Assembly (NCBI GenBank): GCA_963615055.1
Contig: CAVEFO010000065.1
Coordinates: 1-5,841, forward strand
Reading direction: 5' to 3'
From: UBA1822 sp963615055
GTDB lineage: Bacteria; Bacillota; Negativicutes; Veillonellales; Dialisteraceae
DNA: 5,841 bases
Positions 1 through 5,773 of this stretch are shown here, one piece after another. A program made the position numbers and the translations under genes. The notes below the pieces were generated by a model. It searched no databases. It was not told the DNA's origin and was given only the letters and a program-made list of their open reading frames with translations. Position 1 is the first letter of the stretch, and each line of letters opens with the position of its first letter.

Positions 1-65
1 CGGAAAATTTCAAACAGGCGGGCCTCCTTGCGCGTCGCTTGGCTGCTCACAAAAAATCGGAAACA

Positions 66-91
66 GCGGCCTATAAATTATAGAAGGCCGC
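66..91. repeat. Inverted repeat (bulged hairpin)
   Basis: GCGGCC at 66-71 pairs with GGCCGC at 86-91. Inside it, TATA at 72-75 can pair with TATA at 79-82, leaving a small GAA bulge at 83-85. There is no T-run after it on either strand, so it does not look like a terminator. It would fold in any RNA started at the leftward promoter at 162-190. It also overlaps the stop codon of the weak plus-strand frame ending at 83. Confidence 0.55.
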
Positions 92-103
92 CATCAACAA
101 GGG

Positions 104-127
104 CCGCGCTTCGAGGCGCGGACTTTT
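104..127 (+). terminator. Candidate Rho-independent terminator, rightward
   Basis: CCGCGC at 104-109 pairs perfectly with GCGCGG at 116-121 around a six-base TTCGAG loop, and the plus strand continues ACTTTT. The stem is strong but the T-run is only four bases long and starts two bases after the stem. It could end a rightward transcript entering from the left edge, for example one using the open frame that stops at 83. On the minus strand there is no T-run, so a leftward transcript should read through it. Confidence 0.45.
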
Positions 128-161
128 GTGCCCGAAGTGATTGACGAACATAGAGTTGGAT

Positions 162-190
162 ATTATATGAGTGCTTGGCTTTTTTGTCAG
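162..190 (-). promoter_or_regulatory. Near-consensus sigma-70/sigma-A promoter facing left
   Basis: Read on the minus strand, CTGACA (190-185) is followed by exactly 17 bases and then a perfect TATAAT (167-162). Five of six -35 bases and all six -10 bases match the consensus. Transcription would start near 155 and run toward the left edge. It would cross the hairpins at 104-121 and 66-91, and then a perfect AAGGAGG at 29-23 ahead of a TTG at 13. It therefore most likely drives a gene or RNA lying mostly outside the window. It points away from addB and cannot serve it. Confidence 0.65.
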
Positions 191-229
191 GCTCGAGATA
201 GTTGTCAGCTATCGAAGGTTAAAGCAGTA

Positions 230-249
230 GCGGCCTTCGGCCGCATTTT
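230..249 (+). terminator. GC hairpin with short T-run, rightward
   Basis: GCGGCC at 230-235 pairs with GGCCGC at 239-244 around a TTC triloop, followed on the plus strand by ATTTTC. The stem is strong and the T-run short. It faces the hairpin at 257-271 across the small palindrome ATTTTCAAAAT (245-255), so the two look like back-to-back terminators for opposite directions. An intergenic repeat without a termination role is the alternative. Confidence 0.35.
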
Positions 250-250
250 C

Positions 251-271
251 AAAATCATCGCCGCCGGCGAT
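251..271 (-). terminator. Candidate terminator downstream of addB
   Basis: On the minus strand, ATCGCC (271-266) pairs with GGCGAT (262-257) around a GGC loop. The strand continues GATTTTG, giving a four-base T-run at 254-251. It lies about 70 bases past the addB stop codon and is the first hairpin met by an addB transcript, so it is the best candidate for ending that transcript. The stem is only six pairs and the T-run is short, so termination may be partial. Confidence 0.4.
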
Positions 272-280
272 ACCGCTTGA

Positions 281-311
281 AACTAACAGCCAATGGCTAA
301 TAACTAATAGC
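281..311. repeat. Short imperfect direct repeats
   Basis: AACTAACAGC at 281-290 recurs as AACTAATAGC at 302-311, with one difference. Between them is the small palindrome AGCCAATGGCT (288-298). The stretch lies 29 bases beyond the addB stop codon. It looks like simple-sequence intergenic DNA of low complexity. No function is evident. Confidence 0.5.
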
Positions 312-339
312 AATCTTGCGCCTGAGAGCCAAAGCCGAA

Positions 340-3300
340 TCACAATTCGTGCAATTCTTCTTTGATTTCCTTATCCGTCCGTTTCGGGATGTCCTCGTAG
401 CGATTGCCGGGGAGGGTGGGGTCGAAGCGGCAGATGCTTTTGTAGATGCAGAATTTACAGGGCGTTGTCTGTTTGTTGTAGCGCGTGGGGCAGAGGGGGA
501 TTTGGCCGTTTTTGAGATCCGTGTAGAGCGCGGCGTAGAGGGCTTTTGTTTTGGTAAAGAGGGCGCGGAGTTCCGGTTCCGAAAGGACGGGGGCGGTGGC
601 GTAGAAACCGTTTGTCTTTGTCATCCGAATCGGAAGGGATGATTCCGGGGTACCGACGGCGCGGTCGAGGGCGCGGAGGAAATTGGGGTCGGCGAGGAAA
701 TAGCCGTTGACCGTTTTTTCTTCCTTCGGCGTCGTGCCGTCGGCCGGGACGGGGACGGTGCGCGCGGAGCCTTGGACGTAGAGATAGAGGAGCGCGCCGG
801 GAAGGAGGGCGTTTTCCGATTCTTCGACGGCGGCCATGAGGTAGGTGATGAGCTGGAGTTTGAGGCCGGAGGTGATTTGCGAGAGGTCGATGTCGGGGGT
901 GCCGGTCTTGTAATCGCACACGACGGCGGCGCCGCCCGCGACGTCCATGCGGTCGATGCTGCCTGTGACGCGGATGGTTTCATTTCCGGCCGGAATGGGG
1001 CAGAGAAACGGTTTCTCCATGGCGACGGTCTCGGCCTCGCTCTTTTGGCTCTGGGCGCGGAGGCGGGCGAGCGTGGTGCGGAGCGTGCGATCCATCGCGT
1101 TTTTCGTGTAGCGGGCGGCGGCGTCGGATAGAAGGACGCCGGATTGGACGCGGGGGGCGAGCATATCGGCGATTTCCTTTGACGTCTCGGAAATTTCTTC
1201 GTCGGTCGCGTCGCGCCAGGCTTTTTGGCTGCGTTTCAAATATTCGCCGAAGCGATGCAGGCCGGCGTGGAGGTAGTTTCCTATCTGCGGCGCTTCCACG
1301 GCGGCTTCTTTTTCATCGGCAAGGCGCAGGCCGTATTGCAGGAAATAGCGATAGGGACAGCCGCGGTAGTTTTCCATGCGGGAAACGGAGGTGCGGAAGG
1401 CGGATTTTCCTAAAAAGAGGCGCCTAGCCAGCGCGGGGGAAAGGGGCCGGGCGGCGTTGGTGTAGGTGAGGCCGGCGGAGGCGGCGCGGAGGGATTTTTC
1501 GTCATGCGCGTGCGCCCAATCGCGGAGGGCCGTCCAGATGCTGCCCGCCGTCGGGGTGCCGCTTCGGAGGACGCCGGGGAGGAGGGAGAGAGCCTGCGCG
1601 GGACGGAGGAGGTACGAGGTATCCGTGTCCGCCGGCGAGAGGAGGCGCGCCGTTTTTTTGGCGGTGGTGTAGCCGAGGCGCAGGAGGCGCAGCACGAGCG
1701 CCGAGGGCGAAAGTTCGCTGCCGTCCGTGTCGGATGTGGCGTAGGAAAGGGCGAGGACTTGCCGCGCGCGCGTCAGCGAGAGATAGGTGTAAAATTCTTC
1801 CTGATCGATGAGGGAGGCGAGGTCCGGCGCGAGAAGGAGGGCGTCCGTTTCCCGTATCGTCTCTTTGTCCGCTTCGGAGAGGATGCCTTCTTCCGTGATG
1901 CGTGCGGGAAATTCGCCTTCATTGGCGCCCAAGAGGAAGACGGCGCGAGCTTCCGTCGCATATCCGCGGTCAATCGTCGTCACGGTGACGTGGTCGAGCG
2001 TGGGCGGGATGAGTGCAAAGGTGAGGGAGGAAAGGCCGTCTTCAGCGACGGAGAGATACTCGGCGTCGTCCATCGGATCTTCTCCGCACGCTTTTACGAG
2101 ATCATCCCAGAGCGCGAGCGTTTTTTTCCACACTTCGCGGTGCGGCCGTGTTTTCGTTTCCCGATAGGACGTTTCGTCCCAATCGGCCAGACGCTGCGGG
2201 ATGTGTTCGTCCGTGAGGAAACGGTAGAGGAGCGCCGTCTTGTCTTGGGCGGTTTTCGTCTCGGCCCAAGCGGCCTCCAGTGGGGTGAGGCGCGAGAGAA
2301 GCGTCTCGCGGAGCCCATTCATGGCGGCGAGTTCTTCAGCCTCTTTGCGGCTCATGGGCTCGTCGGATTCGAGACGGAAATAGGTGCGAAACGTCCATTC
2401 GCGTTTCCAATGGTAGGGTTTGACGCCGACGCGGCGCGTGTAATTTTCGAGGCGGTCGACGTCGTCATCGGGCAAAATCGGCAGGAGCGGATTTTTGAGA
2501 AGGGCGAAAAGTGTCGCGTTTTTCCAGCGTTTCCCGCCGCCCGTTTCCGAAAGAAAATGCAAAAGGGAGGAAACGAGGCGCACGAGCGGATGGGTCGTCA
2601 TGGGGCGTTTCGCGTCGAGGAAGGCGGGAATCTCGGCCTCGGCCAGTTTCCTTTCGAGGAGATTGCGGTAGGAATCGGGGCTGCGGAGGAGGATCAGGAT
2701 GTCGCGGTAGCGGAAGCCTTTTTCGCGCACGAGAAGCGCGATGCGGCGGACGGCTTCATCGACTTCCGTCTCGCGCGACGGCGCTTCTGTCACAAAGACG
2801 CCTTGCTCGGGCAGGATCCGGGTCGCCGCGGGGTAGATGCAGGGCGCCGGCAGCGGGCGGAAGAATCGCTCGGCGAGCTCACGGATGCGCGGGCAGGTGA
2901 AACGGTGCGGCTCGGTCAGTGTCTCGGAGCTGAAAGAGCCGGTCTCGGCCGCCAGCGCTTTCCAGAGGCGATACGGCCGGTCGAAAAGCGGATAGTCGGC
3001 GGCTTCGCACGGCGGATCCATCGAAAGGGTCACGGTGACGTCTCGGGCGGTGCGGACGAGAGCGGCGACGGCGGAAATTTCTTGCGGAATCATGCCGTTG
3101 AAGCCGTCGATCCAAATCTTGGCGCCGCGAATCATGGGAGAGCGCGGGATGTCGGCCGTGAGTTTGTCGTAGAGATTGCCGCGATAGGAAAAATGCGCGG
3201 TGAGGTAGGCGTGATATTCGCGGCGCAGCAGGATGAGGTCGGAGAGCTTGCGGCCGAGCGGCGTGTCTTCGGCAGCCGGTTTGGCGGCGGCGAGCGCTTC

Positions 3301-3708
3301 CTCCGTGATCCCGAACGCGTCGAGCTGGTGGAAGAAAGCGGTGAGCGTTTTCGCAAAATGCGGTTGTCCGGCGGCCTTTCCCAGCATCCGCAATTCTTTT
3401 TTGTGCGCGCGCAAGAGACGGCGCAGAATCAGCTGCTGCACGAGCGGCGAGAGCGCTTCGTCCTCTTTTTCTCCGAGCTCTTGCCGCAGCCGGTAACCGA
3501 GACGCGAAAAGCCGCACACGTCGACGCGCGTAAAGCCGCCCGCGGGAAATGTCTCCGCGAGTTTCGTTTCCGCACGGTACGTCGCCTGGTCGGGGACAAG
3601 CCAAATGGCGTGCGCCTCCGGGCGCTCCGTGATGTAGCGACAAATCTCTTGGCAGCAGCGCGTCGTTTTCCCCGTGCCGGCGCGTCCGAACAGAAAATGA
3701 AGAGACAT
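340..3708 (-). CDS. addB: AddB: ATP-dependent helicase/deoxyribonuclease subunit B
   Basis: AddB is the second subunit of the AddAB helicase-nuclease, which resects double-strand DNA ends to start RecA-dependent repair in the cytoplasm and is the Firmicutes counterpart of RecBCD. The product has 1122 residues, close to the usual family length. The N-terminal helicase-like domain begins with Walker A GRAGTGKT (residues 8-15), then WLVPDQATYRAE near 40, a typical AddB signature. LLGANEGEFP lies near 590. The C-terminal RecB-type PD-(D/E)XK nuclease shows H814, D919 (GSIDRMD), D932 and K934 (DYKTG) and Q952 (LQLITYL). The iron-sulfur cysteines are C784 (RGCPYRYF) and C1084, C1087 and C1093, matching the Cys...Cys-x2-Cys-x5-Cys pattern of Bacillus AddB. 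The frame is open upstream to 4074, but the ATG at 3708 is chosen because it has a strong ribosome binding site and is where AddB homology starts. addA does not follow within the window, which is unusual. Confidence 0.95.
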   Translation of the reverse strand: MSLHFLFGRAGTGKTTRCCQEICRYITERPEAHAIWLVPDQATYRAETKLAETFPAGGFTRVDVCGFSRLGYRLRQELGEKEDEALSPLVQQLILRRLLRAHKKELRMLGKAAGQPHFAKTLTAFFHQLDAFGITEEALAAAKPAAEDTPLGRKLSDLILLRREYHAYLTAHFSYRGNLYDKLTADIPRSPMIRGAKIWIDGFNGMIPQEISAVAALVRTARDVTVTLSMDPPCEAADYPLFDRPYRLWKALAAETGSFSSETLTEPHRFTCPRIRELAERFFRPLPAPCIYPAATRILPEQGVFVTEAPSRETEVDEAVRRIALLVREKGFRYRDILILLRSPDSYRNLLERKLAEAEIPAFLDAKRPMTTHPLVRLVSSLLHFLSETGGGKRWKNATLFALLKNPLLPILPDDDVDRLENYTRRVGVKPYHWKREWTFRTYFRLESDEPMSRKEAEELAAMNGLRETLLSRLTPLEAAWAETKTAQDKTALLYRFLTDEHIPQRLADWDETSYRETKTRPHREVWKKTLALWDDLVKACGEDPMDDAEYLSVAEDGLSSLTFALIPPTLDHVTVTTIDRGYATEARAVFLLGANEGEFPARITEEGILSEADKETIRETDALLLAPDLASLIDQEEFYTYLSLTRARQVLALSYATSDTDGSELSPSALVLRLLRLGYTTAKKTARLLSPADTDTSYLLRPAQALSLLPGVLRSGTPTAGSIWTALRDWAHAHDEKSLRAASAGLTYTNAARPLSPALARRLFLGKSAFRTSVSRMENYRGCPYRYFLQYGLRLADEKEAAVEAPQIGNYLHAGLHRFGEYLKRSQKAWRDATDEEISETSKEIADMLAPRVQSGVLLSDAAARYTKNAMDRTLRTTLARLRAQSQKSEAETVAMEKPFLCPIPAGNETIRVTGSIDRMDVAGGAAVVCDYKTGTPDIDLSQITSGLKLQLITYLMAAVEESENALLPGALLYLYVQGSARTVPVPADGTTPKEEKTVNGYFLADPNFLRALDRAVGTPESSLPIRMTKTNGFYATAPVLSEPELRALFTKTKALYAALYTDLKNGQIPLCPTRYNKQTTPCKFCIYKSICRFDPTLPGNRYEDIPKRTDKEIKEELHEL

Positions 3709-3717
3709 GGCGAAAGG

Positions 3718-3724
3718 ACTCCTT
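3718..3724 (-). promoter_or_regulatory. Ribosome binding site of addB
   Basis: On the minus strand AAGGAGT sits nine bases before the ATG at 3708. This decides the start. The next ATG in the same open frame, 122 codons upstream at 4074, lies inside the divergent amidohydrolase gene. Confidence 0.85.
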
Positions 3725-3744
3725 TCCGGAAATTCATTTTGTTT

Positions 3745-3773
3745 ATTATACTTTATCAGGGAAGAAGACGTCT
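3745..3773 (-). promoter_or_regulatory. Probable addB promoter
   Basis: On the minus strand a perfect TATAAT -10 element lies at 3750-3745. With 17-base spacing the -35 position (3773-3768) reads AGACGT, a poor match to TTGACA. The predicted start near 3738 gives a leader of about 30 bases that contains the ribosome binding site. The imperfect palindrome at 3761-3778, centred on AGACGTCT, covers the -35 position. A weak -35 with an overlapping palindrome could mean activator or repressor control, but the sequence shows no more than that. Confidence 0.55.
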
Positions 3774-3827
3774 CCTCCAAAATGTTTTTATATTGCCGGC
3801 GGATAGGCACAAACTCGAAAAATTTTT

Positions 3828-3841
3828 GGAAATGGATTTCC
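3828..3841. repeat. Perfect inverted repeat, possible operator
   Basis: GGAAAT and ATTTCC are exact inverted copies separated by GG. The site is 39 bases upstream of the -35 box of the amidohydrolase promoter and well clear of the addB promoter. Its size fits a dimeric regulator site, but in AT-rich DNA a chance occurrence is possible. Confidence 0.3.
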
Positions 3842-3861
3842 TTTGTGTCGTTTTGGCGGGG

Positions 3862-3878
3862 GAAACGGGATTTGTTTC
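3862..3878. repeat. Inverted repeat abutting the amidohydrolase promoter
   Basis: GAAAC (3862-3866) and GTTTC (3874-3878) are exact inverted copies seven bases apart, ending two bases before the TTGACA box. The position suits an activator or repressor site for the amidohydrolase gene. The arms are only five bases, so this is tentative. Confidence 0.3.
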
Positions 3879-3880
3879 TC

Positions 3881-3909
3881 TTGACAATCGGCTTATTATA
3901 TAGTACGGT
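3881..3909 (+). promoter_or_regulatory. Probable promoter of the amidohydrolase gene
   Basis: A perfect TTGACA -35 box at 3881-3886 is followed after 17 bases by TACGGT (3904-3909), which matches the -10 consensus at the important first, second and last positions. TATAGT at 3899-3904 is a better -10 by sequence but is only 12 bases from the -35 box. The predicted start is near 3916, giving a leader of about 40 bases. Confidence 0.6.
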
Positions 3910-3938
3910 AAATGCGTTTCTGTAAGAATTTGTAATTG

Positions 3939-3946
3939 GGAAGGAG
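3939..3946 (+). promoter_or_regulatory. Ribosome binding site of the amidohydrolase gene
   Basis: GGAAGGAG lies nine bases before the ATG at 3956. It supports that start, which is also needed to include the twin-arginine motif at residues 5-11 of the product. Confidence 0.85.
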
Positions 3947-3955
3947 ACTGCAAAA

Positions 3956-5704
3956 ATGATAGGAATTTCAAGAAGAAACTGGATGAAGTGTGCTGCGGCC
4001 GCGTGTGTGTGTGCTTGCACGGCTTTGGCGGGGTTTGCGGTGTCGTCCGCTGCGCCTTCGGATGCGGCTGACACGGTCGTGTACGGAAAGATTTACACGT
4101 CGAACGCGAAGCAGGAATATGCGCAAGCGTTTGCCGTCAAAGACGGGAAGTATGTCTACGTCGGCAGCGAAGACGGCGTGCAGCCGTATGTGGGCGGCGA
4201 GACGAAAATTGTGGACTATCGCGGCAAAGGCCTCGTCATGGCCGGCGCGACGGAAGGCCATGGGCATTATGTCGCTTACGGGGCGCTTCAACAACTGAAT
4301 GTGGTGGTCGGCGGCGCCACGCAGGATGAAATCCTCAAGAATGTCAAAGAATATATCGAAAAGAACCCGGATAAAAATGTGTATTACACGTTCGGCTGGA
4401 ATAACGTCGCGATGACGGACAGCAAAGGGAAAATCGACATGAAGAGCAAGCTTGATGAAATTTGCAAAGACAAAGTTTTGTTTATCGGCGACGATTCCGG
4501 GCACAATGTTTTTTTCAACAGTAAAGCGGCGGAATTGGCAGGGCTCACCAAAGACACGGAAATCGTCGGCGGTTTCTTGTCCAAGGGCGAAAATGGCGAA
4601 CTTTTGGGTTTGGCTTCCGATATGGCCATGAATTACGTGCTGAAGAAAGCCGTCGCGACTGAGCCGATGGTCAAAGAGAGCGACTACGAAGGCATTGTCA
4701 AGATTATGGAGAACGCACTCCACAGCTTCGGCTACACGTACTACCAGGACGGCTGGACAAATTATTTCGACACGCAATTTATGGATGCTTTGAGTGAATA
4801 TGACAGAAACGCCGGGCTTTCGGTCTTGGTGAGCGGATCGTACAAAATCGACTCGTATGACGATTGGAAAGCCGAGCTGGCAAAGGCCAAAGCGTGTTCC
4901 GAGAAATATCCCACGAAGCATTTCAAATACAATACAATCAAGCTCTTTGCCGACGGGGAAGCGGTCGAAAGCAAGAGCGGCTGGCTGATTGACGGATATG
5001 CGGACGGTACGCACGGCACACAGGTATGGGCCGATGAAACGATGAATGCTATCGTAAAAGCGGCGAACGCGGCCGGTATTTCCATGCACATTCATTCCCA
5101 AGGGGATGCGGGAACCCGCCAAGTCGTCAATGCTTACATCAAGGCGGAAGGATCGCAAAAAGGCAGCATCTACAATGGGATTTGCCACGGTAGAAATATA
5201 GCGGAAGCGGAAAAGGAAAAGATGGGGAAACATCACATCTATGCCGCGGAAAATATCAACTGGAGAGTGCTGTCGCCGGCCGGTACGGAAGAGAAAATCG
5301 AAAAACTCCTTTCTCTCTCGCTCTACAAAGCGGGCTATCCGATAAAATCGCTCATCGATCATGGCGTGCTTGTCACGTCCTCGACAGATGTCCCGGCCGC
5401 TGCCGGTGCGCCGACGACCGTGCCCGGAATCATTGAAGTCGCCGTCAACGACACGAGAGAAGATTTCCCGGTCGTGCAGCACAATCCGGCTGAGCGCGTT
5501 TCCGTCGAGCAGGCCATGGACATCATGACTATCAACGGCGCCAAGCAGCTGCAGGCGGAAAAAGAGCGCGGCTCTATTGAGACCGGCAAATACGCCGATT
5601 TCATCCTCATCGACAAAGACATTTCGACTTGCGAAAAAGACAAGATTCACGAAGGGAAAGTGGAAACGGTCTATTTTGAAGGGAAAGAAGTGTATAAGGC
5701 GTAA
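3956..5704 (+). CDS. Tat-exported amidohydrolase, YtcJ/Amidohydro_3 type
   Basis: The 582-residue product is a metal-dependent hydrolase of the amidohydrolase superfamily, resembling the YtcJ branch (Amidohydro_3). Members hydrolyse C-N bonds of varied amides. The substrate cannot be told from sequence. The N-terminus is a twin-arginine signal: SRRNWMK at residues 5-11, an Ala/Cys-rich hydrophobic stretch at about 12-33, and cleavage probably between 32 and 38. Tat export would suit an enzyme that takes its metal in the cytoplasm. A beta-sandwich segment follows (about 40-95), then the barrel with likely metal or catalytic residues H102 and H104 (GHGH), H183 (SGHNVFFNS), K329 (IKLFADG), H380 (HSQGD), H411 (CHGR) and D478 (STDVP). 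GKYADFILID (544-553) closes the C-terminal sandwich. The gene stands alone, transcribed divergently from addB and followed by an IS element. The signal region has four cysteines (12, 17, 19, 21), which is odd. Family assignment is firm, function unknown. Confidence 0.88.
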   Translation: MIGISRRNWMKCAAAACVCACTALAGFAVSSAAPSDAADTVVYGKIYTSNAKQEYAQAFAVKDGKYVYVGSEDGVQPYVGGETKIVDYRGKGLVMAGATEGHGHYVAYGALQQLNVVVGGATQDEILKNVKEYIEKNPDKNVYYTFGWNNVAMTDSKGKIDMKSKLDEICKDKVLFIGDDSGHNVFFNSKAAELAGLTKDTEIVGGFLSKGENGELLGLASDMAMNYVLKKAVATEPMVKESDYEGIVKIMENALHSFGYTYYQDGWTNYFDTQFMDALSEYDRNAGLSVLVSGSYKIDSYDDWKAELAKAKACSEKYPTKHFKYNTIKLFADGEAVESKSGWLIDGYADGTHGTQVWADETMNAIVKAANAAGISMHIHSQGDAGTRQVVNAYIKAEGSQKGSIYNGICHGRNIAEAEKEKMGKHHIYAAENINWRVLSPAGTEEKIEKLLSLSLYKAGYPIKSLIDHGVLVTSSTDVPAAAGAPTTVPGIIEVAVNDTREDFPVVQHNPAERVSVEQAMDIMTINGAKQLQAEKERGSIETGKYADFILIDKDISTCEKDKIHEGKVETVYFEGKEVYKA

Positions 5705-5710
5705 GGAAAC

Positions 5711-5733
5711 AGAATTGAGAATTGAGAATTGAG
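5711..5733. repeat. Seven-base tandem repeat
   Basis: AGAATTG occurs three times in a row (5711-5731) plus a partial fourth copy. It begins six bases past the amidohydrolase stop codon and ends about 15 bases before the IS end. It is a microsatellite-like tract and could vary in copy number. It forms no hairpin and is not a terminator. Confidence 0.8.
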
Positions 5734-5773
5734 GGGCATGACGATTGTTGTGACCCCCAAAAGTTAGACTTTG

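Larger units (their letters stand above)
1..339. other. Structured intergenic region left of addB
   Basis: No gene can be supported with confidence here. The stretch holds four GC-rich inverted repeats (66-91, 104-121, 230-244, 257-271), a leftward promoter (162-190) and short repeats at 281-311. Two weak coding possibilities touch the left edge. On the plus strand, a frame open from position 3 ends at TAG 81-83 and would give a C-terminus ending in SETAAYKL, followed by a terminator-like hairpin at 104-127. On the minus strand, a TTG at 13-11 is preceded by a perfect AAGGAGG (29-23). Both are too short to judge by composition. The motif GCGGCCTTC occurs at 230-238 and inverted at 83-91, which hints at repeat-derived DNA. 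A dispersed intergenic repeat or a structured RNA leader are the main alternatives. Confidence 0.6.
3709..3955. other. Divergent addB / amidohydrolase control region
   Basis: This 247-base region is visibly more AT-rich than the genes on either side and has no supported gene. It holds the addB promoter and ribosome binding site on the left and those of the amidohydrolase on the right. Between them are two inverted repeats: GGAAAT-GG-ATTTCC at 3828-3841 and GAAAC-N7-GTTTC at 3862-3878. The second lies directly upstream of the amidohydrolase -35 box. No regulator gene is adjacent. Confidence 0.7.

Noticed and set aside
1..144. A plus-strand frame open from position 1 to TGA at 142-144
   Set aside because: It is 47 codons but very rich in Arg with rare AGG and AGA codons, and it reads straight through a hairpin. 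It does not look like coding sequence.
1504..3903. A 799-codon open frame on the plus strand, antisense to most of addB
   Set aside because: It lies wholly opposite a confidently recognised gene. Its product is rich in Gly, Arg, Glu and Phe, as expected from reading GC-rich codons backward. It has no domain motif and runs through the addB start into the intergenic region.
3956..4030. A lipoprotein signal on the amidohydrolase
   Set aside because: The cysteines at 12-21 lie too close to the twin-arginine motif to leave a hydrophobic stretch before them, and none is preceded by a proper L-[AS]-[GA] lipobox.
3709..4074. The 122-codon upstream extension of addB
   Set aside because: It crosses the divergent promoter region and reads backward through the amidohydrolase start. 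The ATG at 3708 has a strong ribosome binding site and matches where AddB proteins begin.
3968..5650. A 560-codon open frame on the minus strand, antisense to the amidohydrolase gene
   Set aside because: It mirrors the codon structure of the recognised plus-strand gene, shows no family motif, and ends inside the signal-peptide region of that gene.
5752..5772. The small palindrome AAAGTTAGACTTT in the IS end as a separate operator
   Set aside because: It is part of the terminal repeat of the insertion element, which explains it without a further function.
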